A stretch of DNA of 64,000 bases, taken from positions 90,133,137 through 90,197,136 of the forward strand of contig CM059972.1 of NCBI GenBank assembly GCA_030490835.1, read 5' to 3'. Both the position numbers and the translations under genes were made by a program. Positions within the stretch are counted from its first letter, which is position 1, and each line of letters begins with the position of its first letter. The stretch comes from Annona cherimola. Its lineage: Eukaryota > Streptophyta > Magnoliopsida > Magnoliales > Annonaceae. Of this stretch, positions 1 to 11,663 are shown one piece after another. The notes beneath the pieces are model-generated. The model was not told the DNA's origin. It did no database searches and was given only the letters and a program-made list of their open reading frames with translations.

Positions 1-345
1 ATTTGTGGGTACACCTGCAATTTTCCCAAACCTTGTAGGTGCAGATGAAAACACCCAAGTTTTTATTATTACTTAAAGTATATATGTCATCTAGCATTTG
101 CAAAAAGGAAATTGTTTTTGGTTCTTTGAGCGCATTTAACGGCATGCATCTACAAGTGGAAGGCGACTGAAATACTAGTTGAGTTATCGCGTTCTTACAT
201 GTATGAAGATTATTTTAGTATTTTTTGTCAGTGTGTACAGATTACATTGATATTACAATCAAATTCATTTTAGACGGTAGACAACTAACTTCCAACTTAT
301 TCATAAAGCGACAATAAATTCTCACATATTTCACCAAAGACTAAG
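1..345. other. Flanking sequence, nothing recognised
   Basis: AT-rich sequence outside the long inverted repeat. I see no reading frame, RNA gene or repeat that I can name here. Confidence 0.5.
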
Positions 346-2712
346 TGTAACTCCCCGCCGACAAAGTCAACGATCACTATTAAAGTACAAGATCGATAAT
401 AATGGGAGAACATACACAAGTGCAATAACATAATTCCTTAAACTATCATGAACTAAGTACCTCATCAATTTCAAATTAAACTGGATCCATATCATAAAAT
501 CCATATTTCACATCCTTATTATATTGCTCTTAAAAATCAAAATAAATAATTATAAATTTGGATTTGTCAAGTTCCAGCCTCCTATGGTACACCAACCCCA
601 TGTTGGTCTCCACCCGCGTATCTATTATCTAAAATAAATATTAAAATACGATAAGTTTGGGCAAACTCAATAAACAGAGCATATAAATGTAATTGGTAAA
701 ACTTGAGTAAATAATATGCATAGGGATTGACAAAACAAAGGTTAAATCATAGATCCAAATCAGATTTAAATTCATATGAAGTATATACTAATGCCCAATC
801 ATACATTGATCCATCAAACGCATGTCATTTCTCCAATCATCCAACAAGGTCTTAAATCCAATAAGAAGGTTCGGTATCTCGCCCCATAGTTCAACCCGCT
901 GCACAACCTTAAGTTTCCATCACTGCATCCCAGCACAAGTGGCCAACCAGCACAACATGGATAGATCGGAAAATATCTTTATCCAAACCGGAGGTGTAAT
1001 TAATACCCTGGGCGCCATCACACAGCCGCAGCCACACTACACCACATTAGGCAAACGGCTCTGGCCTCAGCCATTATTTTGATAGCTACCAGTCCCACAG
1101 ACCGGGTCACAATATACATTATCCAAATCACAAGAGTTAGACAAATCAAGTCTACAACCTACCAATCAGACAGGTAAGTCTGAATCAATGCCACCCAGGC
1201 TATCACATTCTGATCACTGCTCAGGATGTGCCAACGATCGTCACTGATGGTCCCACAACAACACTTCATAAATCCATAACCAAAACCATGACTCATGAAT
1301 ATGCCAACATACTAGGCAATATATGCCAATGTCTTAATACATAATGCTAGCATGAATAAAGAGTCAAACTCGGCATCACAATAAATCATCATATCTAATG
1401 ACATTTATTCATTTAAAAATTAAAAAATAACGGCATCCAGAACATCCATGCCCATGACCATACGTTACAATACAAAATTGAAAAGAGTAGAAAAGAGCTC
1501 TACTTACCTTGTGTAGATTTCGGATCCATCCTTATACCATTTTCTCTATCATGCTCAAATCATGGCACTGGAAAATAACACTTTCCTTTCATCAATATTT
1601 AACTTAAATTAACTTTTTAATAATGATCTAGCATGATATCCTATCCTAAGATGTATGGATACATCTATGTATCCTAACTTCTATAATTTAACCAACATGC
1701 GGTTCCTCGTATAAATTATTCCAAAATTACCATTTATAATAAATTTTAATAATATTAAAACATTACTTGCTCCAAGTTAATAAAATCAATTTAAGTTGGA
1801 GGCTCACTTCACATAAATATCAAATCACTCCTTTAACTTTTTGATTTGTGTTTTCTGCATTGTATTCAACCTTGTCATACAAATATTAAATTTTAATTGC
1901 TAAACATCATTCTCATATTATTAATTACTAACTGATAATTATTTGAGCTCTAAAACTTAAAATGATCACAAGTAAGTGTTCCCCTAATCATATTAACTTT
2001 TGACAGTCTATTTGCATATTATTTAATTGATAATATTTGTCAAATATTTTATGAAAACTTTCCATATGAATCAACTCAATCTGTCCATATGAAAACTTTC
2101 CATTTATTTTATTTTGATTATTGCTCAATTTGTCCGTATTTGCTGAAATTAGACACTGATTTATCTAAATTTTGATTTATAATCAAATCAAGGTATTTAA
2201 GTCTAAAATTTATATCATGCATTATTAACTACATAAATTAACTAAAATAAATATTTTCAACACAAAATATTAATCATTTATATTTTTTGTATTTTTATTC
2301 TGTTAGATAAGGGTATCAGTTTAGGGATGGTTCAAATCACGTTAATTACCCATATTTATATCCTTCAAAAATTAATTTTTATTTTCAATGAATTATGTTT
2401 AGAATATATTCTATATCATATAAAATTTTCAAATGAAAATTCATTATGTAAAAATTTATAAAAATCAATTAGTGCAGCTTATCCAGACAGTCGTTCTACC
2501 CTGTTCGGGTTGATCTTCCAGCATTTTTAATTTACACATTACAGTCCAATTTAAGATGAAACTTTGGTCGTTTCTTAATGATAATATTATTAGCTCTTAT
2601 ACAAATTTTCACGCTAAAAATCATTCATTTACTATTTATTTTATATTTTTCTTTTTGGTTCCATATTTACTACATGGATGGTGTAACTTATAACAGTTAA
2701 TTGTTATTTGAA

Positions 2713-3110
2713 TCCACTAATCACAGATTTAACACATCTATTATAAAAAAAATAACTTATTTAGCCTTAATCCAATGATTTAGATCATGAGATTACATTT
2801 TTAATTAAACTTTCAGATCAACTAGTTAACTTTCCACTAATACAAAGATTATTGAGACAGATTTACAAATGCTCAAATCTAAATCATCCATCAAGGTGTC
2901 CAAGCATGATCTAATCACATGTTTAACACATATATCATAAAAATAACTTATTTAGTCTTAATCCAATAATTTAGATCATGAGATTACATTTTTAATTAAA
3001 CTTTTAATGGTTTAGATCAACTGGTTAACTTTCCACTAATACATAGATTATTGAGACAAATTTACAAATGCTCAATCTAAATAATCCATCAAGGTGTCTA
3101 CACATTATCT
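2713..3110. repeat. About 198-bp direct tandem duplication inside the left arm
   Basis: Two consecutive copies, about 2713-2908 and 2909-3110. Each runs from a TTTAACACAT motif through TTTAGATCATGAGATTACA to a CCATCAAGGTGTC motif. The right arm carries only one copy of this segment (about 16490-16690), so the duplication arose in the left arm after the arms separated. Confidence 0.8.
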
Positions 3111-3549
3111 AAATTCATATATTTATATAAAACTAAATTTTACACACACCTAATGGTTTGGATCAAAAAGACTATGCATGGAATTATGGGTTGAATGGTT
3201 GAGATCATTTCCATGTTGTCCATTGGTATCTAATCCATTTGGGCCCACTTTGATCATAATTTTGGGTAGAATTTTCCCCAAATAATAGCCCTTGATTATG
3301 TCCATTTTCAAGTATCAAAAATCCCCAATTCATAGATTCAATTTGACCTCCATCAGATTTAATAAATCTGATTTCTAAGAACAGCAGCTTCCTCTCTTCA
3401 AATCTAAAATTTTTCTCTCAATTCAATAGTCCAGATTGATCTCTACCCTTGATTTTTCCTTAATATAGAAATTAGGACATAAAATAAATAACGACCAACC
3501 TGGATGATGATGCTTGATGGTTGAGTTCACTTGATGAAGGCCTCATCTT

Positions 3550-3550
<1 letters not shown>

Positions 3551-3583
<33 letters not shown>
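3551..3583 (+). repeat. Poly-C tract, 33 consecutive C
   Basis: An uninterrupted C run in the left arm. At the matching place the right arm has an AG/CT microsatellite (16009-16029) instead. Homopolymers this long are error-prone in both replication and sequencing, so the exact length is uncertain. Confidence 0.9.
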
Positions 3584-3585
<2 letters not shown>

Positions 3586-4315
3586 AACCTCTCTCCATTC
3601 TTCATCTAAGATAGACTACACTCTTTAGTTATAGTGCTAGAAATTTTCCTGCAAAGTGGAGCATAACAGCCACCTCATTTATCTAATTTTTGTTTTAAAT
3701 TAATTATTTAATTACTTTGGCTATTAAGAAGTCATTTACCCCCTTTCTAGAATATCAATTTTGACTTTTGCCATTTGAACTTCACATGGCCTGAATTGCT
3801 GAAATTATTTTTATTTTAAAGTTTCACCCGTTTCTTGTTATTTATTTGATACTCCTAAGTTGCTGAAATTTACAATTTCACACCCAATTATTGTGAAATA
3901 TTAAAATACCTCTTCTTAGCTTCAAAATCTTCTCGAATTGATACTAGTGACATACTTGAATATATTCTATATATTAAGAGAAAAATTCAAATATTTGAAA
4001 CATGTATTATCATACAAAAATTTTAAAAAAATTTATTATATACGCATACTTGCAAAAATATCAATTTTCTTCCCAATTTAAAAAAGAGGTTTAGTCTAAG
4101 CTCCCCGTGGTTCGACCTCCTAAGACCGGAACTCGAACGCGCATATGCGACCAAGCGGGCAAATGCCTGACTGGCATTCTAGTATATTGTCGAGTACAGA
4201 ACAAACATATTTTAATAAAACTAAATGCTGTAAGAAAGAGAAAAGATTATTATTGCTAAATTTTAAGCGAGATATGATCTGATGCATCGGTTGGCTGGGG
4301 CTATATATATACACT

Positions 4316-4600
4316 TGTTTTTAAATTTTTAAATTTTTTTAAAAAAATTATTAATCTAAACATATTTAATCTACAAATCAAGTTTTACCTTTTTTAAGAT
4401 ATGTATATATATATATATTTTAAAATATGGAATATTTTAGTCTTTTTCAAAGGTTTAAAATGACCAAAGTACCCCTTGTGTCTAAAAAACCAAAAAATAT
4501 ATATTCGTATTAAAAAATAGTAAATTTTAATTTATAAATTAAATATACTTAGAAGTAACAATTGTATAAAGATTATCAAAAAATAATAATAATAATGTAT
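4316..4600. mobile_element. Relic of an AT-rich MITE family
   Basis: Shares the order of motifs seen inside the terminal-repeat MITE at 37872-38195: an 'aatctacaaatcaagttttacc' type block, AAGATATGTATATATATAT, then a block resembling AAAATGACCAAAGTACCCC and a closing run resembling TTTATAAATTAAATATACTTA. Related relics lie near 27280-27470 and 28430-28690. Terminal repeats are not preserved here. Confidence 0.5.
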
Positions 4601-4601
4601 A

Positions 4602-4639
4602 TAGCCCGAGCTAGCTGTAGCATTTGTTAGCTCGGGCTA
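4602..4639. repeat. Short inverted repeat (13-bp stem)
   Basis: TAGCCCGAGCTA is followed by a loop of about 12 nt and then TAGCTCGGGCTA. This GC-rich hairpin stands out in a strongly AT-rich stretch next to a MITE relic. It has no coding context and no following U-run, so I do not call it a terminator. Confidence 0.7.
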
Positions 4640-5409
4640 GCAACATCATAAACTTGTTTGCTTAAAATACGAAACCGACAATCAAAGTTTTTTTTTTCTT
4701 TATAATGATTTCGACCTACTACCAAAGTTGAGTGGTGTAAATTTCTCTTAATAAAAAATGGATGAGTTTATAGGTTCAATTGTTGGAATGGATTCGAATT
4801 TCACTGCAAGAAATATTTTATTTTAAAAGTTTTATGTGGTTAGAAAGGTTTTTTTATGAATTTGGAAAGTTTTAGAACAAAAAAAATATAAATTTATCAG
4901 TAATTTGCTAAAGTATTTTTGAAAATTTTATTAGCAAACAAATTAATTCAAGGTTAAAACTTTTTTTGGACCAAAATTCATGGTTTAAACTTCGAAGTGA
5001 CTATCACAATGTTTTGCACATTTAAGGAACTTGGAATGGTTGCTAAAATCCAAACTTTGGCAATCATACTGCATTTTGTTGCTAAAAGTAAATTTCTTGG
5101 GGTAAATGTATTTTCGTGGTTGATTTGGTATATACTTTTCATGCTAATTTCATTGTATTAATTATTACTGTTCAAACTATCTTTTATTTATTAAGTAATA
5201 ATTTAGGAAAACATTTCCCACTTACCCAAAAGTTCAGGCCCCAAAGTCATGTTTAATGCATCACTTTAGTTAGGAAATAAAAATATAAGATTAAAATAAT
5301 CATAATATATTGTCAAATGATTTATGTGTATAAAATCATTTGACACTGATACATATAATTAAATTTGTTAAAATTCTTTAATCAAGTTTGAAGCATGTAT
5401 ATATATATT

Positions 5410-6150
5410 TAAATGTGTTAACGGTTATAATTAACCCGTCAACTTTCTTGTTCAACTCATTTACTAATAAATTTAAGTCGAGATTTTAGAATAAATAATT
5501 TATAATCTACCAACTCATTCAATCATTTAAATAAATAGACTAATTAAAATTAGAATTTTACAATCTATCAACCTGTTTAGTAATCCGTTTAATCTATATA
5601 ACTCGCTTACGTCATCAACCTTTTTACAACCAATTAAGAAGAGACATAAATGTTTATTCTAAATTCTAATTAGCCTTTCTCCTTCCCTCTCCCTCTCTGT
5701 GGCCGTCCCTAGTCGGTCTCCCTCCCTCTCTTTCTTTGATTGTACATCTGTCCCATCACTCCTTGTTTTTCTTCTTTCTCTCTTTCTCTCTCCCTTTCTC
5801 TTTCACCCTATTTCCCTCTATCTCCGTCTGATCGTCCTTTCGTCTCTCTCCTTGTTTCTCTCTTTCTTGGAGCAATGTTGTTAATTTATTCACTATGTGT
5901 TATTATGGGTTATATAATTTATGCACTGCATTGTTATTATGAGCTATATAATTTATGCATTGTGTTATTATGATTGACATATATACAACTTGTTTATAAC
6001 CTGTCAATCTATTTATTAAATGAATTAGAAATAAGTTAAGGTTTAAGTTTTTTAAAGGATTAGCAAATAAATTATGATTGAGATTCTTTTAAATAAGTTA
6101 AGATTAGGACTAAGACATCAAACATCCAACCAGATCCATTAACGCCCTTA
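5410..6150. mobile_element. Degenerate non-autonomous element with CT-rich core
   Basis: Left end has repeated 'aacccgtcaac / caacctgtttag' phrases, the middle is CT-rich (5675-5870), and the right end has 'ttttaaataagttaagattaggac' phrases. The same architecture and phrases recur at 30360-31085. I infer two members of one decayed family, possibly hAT-like; no clear target duplication was found. Confidence 0.4.
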
Positions 6151-7987
6151 GTTGGAATATTTGTAAAATAAAATATAAAATTTGATGTAGTACATTTTCG
6201 GGTCAGAATTCACAATAAAAATAAATAGGTTTAAGTCATTGCTAAAAATGAGAATTTGTTGCTAACTAGTTTGGTAACCATCTTATTTTGTTGCTAAAAG
6301 TCTGATGCAAAAGAGATTTATGCATGAAAAAATATAGTTCATTAATTGGTTGACGACCACTCAAAGAGGTTGCGAGTTCAAGGACAGTTAAATGTACAAT
6401 GTAATCTACTATTCAAGAGAATATTTAACAGTTGTCAGGAGTAACCCACCGCAATTGCTACTAAAAAATTACTATAATAAATGCAAAATAAAAAAAATTT
6501 AATTAATATAAATGCAATATTTGGGTTGAAATAAATGCAAGTAACACTAATTTTAGGAAATCATGAAGCATGGAAACTGCTAGAAACAAACAAGCTGAAG
6601 TGTCATTTTTGGAGGCGGAAAGCGAGGAAAAGGCAACAATATATTCCAAGGTTGGATAATTAGTTACTAGGCTGTTATATATGCGTGTACATACATATTT
6701 TCTCTAGCTTCGTGACCTACACGTTTTAAATGAACCTGCTAATTACGCCAATGTTGTTATGCAAATGTTTTAATTCAATAACAAAAAATGGAAGACTTTG
6801 ATGTCATAGTACGTACAATCGTGAGCCCCAACCCAGGGGAAGTACTTCCTCGGCTTTTCCCATAGGAAGCTACATCTTCACCGTTAAATTAGGCTGGATG
6901 GCTGAGATGCATTTGGGCATTTTTGGAAGCTGAAAAAACAGCTGGGCAACATCGAATTGTGTTCCAGACTCGCGCATCTTCTCCGTATCTCCCTGGCTCT
7001 TCGTTCATCCTTCCCTCTTCCGTCTTCCTTTCTTCCTTTTCGATAATGGCAAGGGGGCGTCGGTTTTGAGATGAATCATACATGCATCCCTTTCTCCCTC
7101 TCTTCTGCAGTGGCCAGGGCTCTTCGTGGCCTTCCCATCAACTCAGACGACATTAGCCGGTGCCTCTTATCTCTACAATGATCTATGGCAGCGATGTCTT
7201 CCTTCTCTCCACAACCCCAACCAAGTTTTAGTGCTGTAATTGATGATGGGAGATAGAGAACGATTGCTCAGATTGGGGAAATCAACCCCTACTAGTACTA
7301 ATGCTCTAATCTGCTTTTGCTTTTGGGATTAGAGATGTTAATGTTTGGCCATTGCACGAACTCCGTGCTGCTAGTACAATAGATGTTGATCAGTGTCAGA
7401 TCGGCTAACGAAGATAGTTGCTGCCGAACTTCAGGGGTTTTTGCTAACTTTCCACCTGATGACTCTGATCATTGGATTAAAACTTGTTGATGCTAGATCT
7501 AGAGAAGAAAATTTTTGTGTAGAAAGGTCATGGCTGCCTTTCGTCCCTGGTTGACGATGGAGCACCAAGTGTGGTGCTCCGGTGATAGACCATCAACCTG
7601 CACACGCATCAATTTTAAAATGCAATTTAAAATATCGAAGTGATGTAGCCTATCCGAATTATTATGATAGGCCAAAAAATTCCGTGATTATTTTAATAGG
7701 TTAATACATAGACACAAATCATTTTAAACCTAATTAATTTTATTATTAAATTTTATTTCTAAATAATAATATTTATCAATACCTTTTTGCTCCGTATTTG
7801 GAAAAAATCATATTATACATCATAAATTTCAGCACATGCAATCCAATTGATATAAATCATTTATCATGTCTATGCATTTGTTCCCAATTGATTTAAAAAT
7901 ATTTAATAACGAAATTAGTCTAAAAAATAAAATTTCGTATTTTTATACTTTGCAAATAATTATATAAGAACTCAACTTTAAATTATA

Positions 7988-9660
7988 TTGTCACGCGGGC
8001 CTCCAAAAATGAATATTTCGTTTACTAAAATATGTATATGCGTCCCGCGAGCCTCCAAAAATAAATATTTTATTTTCTAAAAATATATATCTATCCCATG
8101 GGCGTCCAAACAATGAATATTTTGTTTTCTGAAAATATATGTCCCGCGGGCGTTCAAAAATGAATATTTTATTTTCTAAAATATATAAATGTGTCCCGCG
8201 GGGGGTCAAAAATGAATATTTTATTTTCTAAAATATATATATGTGTCCCGCGGGCATTCAAAAATAAATATTTTATTTTCTAAAAAATGTATATGCATCC
8301 CGCGGTCCTCCTAAAATGAATATTTTATTTTCTAAAAATATATATGCGTCCCGCGGGCCTCCAAAAATGAATTTTTGTTTTCTAAAAATATATATGTCCC
8401 GCGGGCATTTAAAAATGAATATTTTATTTTTTAAAATATATATATATGTCCTGCGGGCCTCCAAAAATGAATGTTTTGTTTTTATAAAAATATATACGTG
8501 TCCCGCGGGCGTCCAGAAATGAATATTTTGTTTTCTAAAAATATATATGTGTCCCACGGGCCTCCAAAAATGAATATTTTATTTTTTTAAAATATATAAA
8601 TGACCCATGGGCCTCAAAAAGTGAATATTTTATTTTCTAAAAATATATATGTGTTCCACGGGTCTCCAAAAATGAATATTTTATTTTCTAAAATATATAA
8701 ACGTCCCACGGCTCTCGAAAAATGAATATTTTATTTTTATAAAAATATATACGTATCCCGTGAGCGTCCAAAAATGAATATAATGTTTTATAAAAATTTA
8801 AATGTGTCCTGCGGGCCTCAAAAAATGAATGTATTGTTTTTTATAAAATATATAAACGTCCCACGGCTCTCGAAAAATGAATATTTTGTTTTTATAAAAA
8901 TATATACGTATCCCGTGGGCATCTAAAAATGAATATAATATTTTATAAAAATTTAAATGTGTCCCGCGGGCTTCAAAAAATGAATGTATTGTTTTTATAA
9001 AATATATAAATGTCCCACGGATCTCAAAAAATGAATATCTTATTTTTATAAAAATGTATACGTGTCCCGTGGGCGTCCAAAAATGAATATAATGTTTTAT
9101 AAAAATTTAAATGTGTCCCGCGGGCCTCAAAAAATGAATGTATTGTTTTTTATAAAATATATAAACGTCCCACGGCTCTCGAAAAATGAATATTTTGTTT
9201 TTATAAAACTATATACGTATCCCGTGGGCGTCCAAAAATGAATATAATGTTTTATAAAAATTTAAATGTGTCCCGCGGGCTTCAAAAAATGAATGTATTG
9301 TTTTTATAAAATATATAAATGTCCCACGGATCTCAAAAAATGAATATCTTATTTTTATAAAAATGTATACGTGTCCCGTGGGCGTCCAAAAATGAATATA
9401 TTATTTTTTAAAAATATATAAATGTCCCACGGGCCTCAAAAAATGAGTATTTTGTTTTTATATAAATATATACGTGTCCCGTGGGCGTCCAAAAATGAAT
9501 ATAATATTTTATAAAAATATCTACGTGTCCCGCGGGCGTCCAAAAATAAATATATTATTTTTTAAAAATATATAAATGTCCTACGAGCCTTAACAAATGA
9601 ATATTTTTTTTACAAAAATAATCATGTGTCCCGCGGGCATCCAAAATATATATAATATTT
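7988..9660. repeat. Minisatellite, about 51-bp units with CCCGCGGG palindromes, trimeric higher-order pattern
   Basis: Roughly 30 units, each a GC-rich core near TCCCGCGGGC, then CTCCAAAAATGAATATTTT, then an AT tail of TATATAT type. From about 8700 the units group in threes (tails 'tatatacgtatc', 'tttaaatgtgtc', 'tatataaatgtc'), giving repeats near 8709, 8867, 9012, 9172 and 9327, a higher-order period of about 145-160 bp. The 8867-9171 block looks like a doubled unit repeated from 9172. Open frames on both strands here are only the 17-codon unit repeated and are not genes. Confidence 0.9.
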
Positions 9661-9842
9661 TTTACTATTTTATCTCTTTATATAAATTTTTATTTCATTA
9701 AATCAAGTGGAGTTAATATTTTTAATTATAATTAAATATATTTATTTGGGTTCCAAATTTGGTTTTGAAGACATATATGATCTTATAAGGGCCTTAAGAT
9801 TATATTAGAGGTGTTAAATTACGATTAACTTATTAATTTCAA

Positions 9843-11180
9843 AAATTAGATGCTGTTAGATGTTGTTAGATGATGTTAGATGCGGTTAGATGCTGTTAGA
9901 TGCGGTTAGATGCTGTTAGATGCGGTTAGATGCTGTTAGATTCCGTTAGATGCTGTTAGATGCTGTTAGATGCTGTTAGATGCCGTTAGATGCTGTTAGA
10001 TGCCGTTAGATGCTGTTAGATGCCGTTAGATGCCGTTAGACGCTGTTAGATTAAGTTGGATTTCTTTAAATCATATTAACTGGGATTCAAATTCAGAAAT
10101 TAAGGTCTAAATGACCTTATAAGGGGCCTAGGATCATATTACAGGTGTTAAATTAGGATTAACTTATTAATTTCAAAAATTAGATGCTGTTAGATGCTGT
10201 TAGATGTCGTTAGATGCTGTTAGATGTTGTTAGATGCCATTAGATGCCGTTAGATGCCGTTAGATGCCGTTAGACGCTGTTAGATTAAGTTGGATTTCTT
10301 GAAATCATATTATATGGGTTTAAAATTCCGTAATTAAGGTCTAAATGACCTTATAAGGGGCCTAGAATCATATTACAGGTGTTAAATTAGGATTAACTTA
10401 TTAATTTCAAAAATTAGATGCTATTAGATGCTGTTAGATTCCGTTAGATGTTGTTAGATGCTGTTAGATGCCGTTAGATGTCGTTATACGCTGTTAGATT
10501 AAGTTGGATTTCTTTAAATCATATTAACTGGGTTTCGAATTCCGTAATTAAGATCTAAATGACCTTATAAGGGGCCTAGGATCATATTACAGGTGTTAAA
10601 TTAGGATTAACTTATTAATTTCAAAAATTAGATGCTGTTAGATGCTGTTAGATGTTGTTAGATGCTGTTAGATTCCGTTAGATGCTGTTAGATTCCGTTA
10701 GATGCTGTTAAATGCTGTTAGATGCCGTTAGATGCCGTTAGACGCTGTTAGATTAAGTTGGATTTCTTTAAATCATATTAACTGGGTTTCAAATTCAGAA
10801 ATTAAGGTCTAAATGACCTTATAAGGGGCCTAGGATCATATTACAGGTGTTAAATTATGATTAACTTATTAATTTCAAAAATTAGATGCTGTTAGACGCT
10901 GTTAGATGCTGTTAGATGCTGTTAGACGCTGTTAGATGCTGTTAGATGTTGTTAGACGCTGTTAGATGCTGTTAAACGCTGTTAGATGCTGTTAGACGCT
11001 GTTAGATTATGATGATTTTATTAAATCATATAATATGAGTTTCAAATTCTGAATTTATGGTCTAAATGACATTATAAGGGACTTAGGATTATATTACAGG
11101 TGTTAAATTAGGATTAACTTATTAATTTTAAAAATTAGATGTTGTTAGATGCTGTTAGATGCTGTTAGATGCTGTTAGAT
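9843..11180. repeat. 10-bp repeat arrays (GATGCTGTTA type) in about 210-255 bp higher-order units, MULE A
   Basis: Six blocks of a decamer with consensus GATG(C/T)(T/C/G)GTTA, the longest about 20 copies (9846-10050). They alternate with a conserved spacer of about 130 bp that carries TCTAAATGACCTTATAAGGGG, then ATCATATTACAGGTGTTAAA and GGATTAACTTATTAATTTCA. The block-spacer pair is the real unit, repeated near 10111, 10348, 10560, 10813 and 11063. Confidence 0.9.
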
Positions 11181-11663
11181 CTGATTTTATTCAGAAAATA
11201 ATAAAATATTAATAAATTTTCAAAAATTCGAGAAAAATAAAAGAACTTGTTATTTTTTAGAGTACCATGATTACATTAACTTTAAATAATATGAAATAAC
11301 TTCTAATAAAATTTATATTTTCTAACTTTACTGATTATAATGAAATCTTTTTAAAAAATAATTTTTTGTACAAAAATTTTTTTAGAAATTTTCAAATGAT
11401 GAGAAATTATGTCCACATACATTTTAATATTTCATCTAACAAATGAATGGAATAGATTGAGATTTTGTATATATATAATACAAATTTTATCAAAAAACCA
11501 AACATACTCACGTTTTTAAGTTATTATACTCTCGCTGTAAAATTACCAAAATGCCCAGCTTTCTTTTTTTTACCCAAGGGAAGTACTTCCTATGGGTTGG
11601 GACTCGTACATCGTTCCATTCCAGTGGGACGACTACTAAGGCATTGTAAGCATTTTGTCGTAT

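Larger units (their letters stand above)
346..3760 (+). repeat. Left arm of a 3.2-3.4 kb inverted repeat (transposon-derived)
   Basis: Starts TGTAACTCCCCGCC and matches the reverse complement of 15838-19092 almost end to end. Samples read at 350-480, 840-1000, 3100-3300 and 3400-3550 all align to the other arm in the expected order, at roughly three-quarters to four-fifths identity by eye. The outer ends (TGTAAC here, GTTACA on the other arm) look like LTR ends, so the arms may be two LTRs of one family in opposite orientation rather than one long-TIR transposon. I see no coding domain. Short open frames, such as one at 822-1082, have no family resemblance. Confidence 0.75.
3761..6812. other. 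Loop segment between left arm and first MULE: transposon relics only
   Basis: AT-rich. It holds a MITE relic (4316-4600), a short perfect hairpin (4602-4639) and a degenerate element with a CT-rich core (5410-6150). The stretch 6540-6810 is less AT-rich and shares nothing I can identify with the rest of the window. No coding gene seen. Confidence 0.5.
6823..11605. mobile_element. Mutator-like element (MULE) A, non-autonomous, 4783 bp
   Basis: Terminal inverted repeats: the left end reads GAGCCCCAACCCA then GGGGAAGTACTTCC; the reverse complement of the right end reads GAGTCCCAACCCA then TAGGAAGTACTTCC. The flanks are GTACAATCGT at 6813-6822 and GTACATCGT at 11606-11614, a 9-10 bp target duplication with one indel. 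That length is the MULE signature. The interior has an exon-like CT-rich leader (6850-7560), a minisatellite (about 7990-9660) and a 10-bp repeat array (about 9840-11180). I see no MURA-type transposase, so it depends on a partner element. Its right-hand 450 bp closely match the right end of MULE B in the same orientation. Confidence 0.8.

Noticed and set aside
822..1082. 86-codon frame in the left inverted arm
   Set aside because: The corresponding frame is not preserved in the right arm and there is no recognisable domain.
4602..4640. Helitron 3' hairpin
   Set aside because: A Helitron end needs CTRR about 10 nt after the hairpin and insertion next to T; here CTAG overlaps the stem itself and no matching 5' TC end was found.
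7991..8557. Repeated-peptide open frames on both strands across the minisatellite
   Set aside because: They exist because the unit is about 51 bp (17 codons); both strands are open, and the frame breaks wherever the unit length changes.
9843..11180. Possible CRISPR-like or telomere-like array
   Set aside because: There are no unique spacers (the spacers themselves are the conserved repeat), the host is a plant, and the decamer is not a telomere repeat. It is a transposon-internal tandem repeat.
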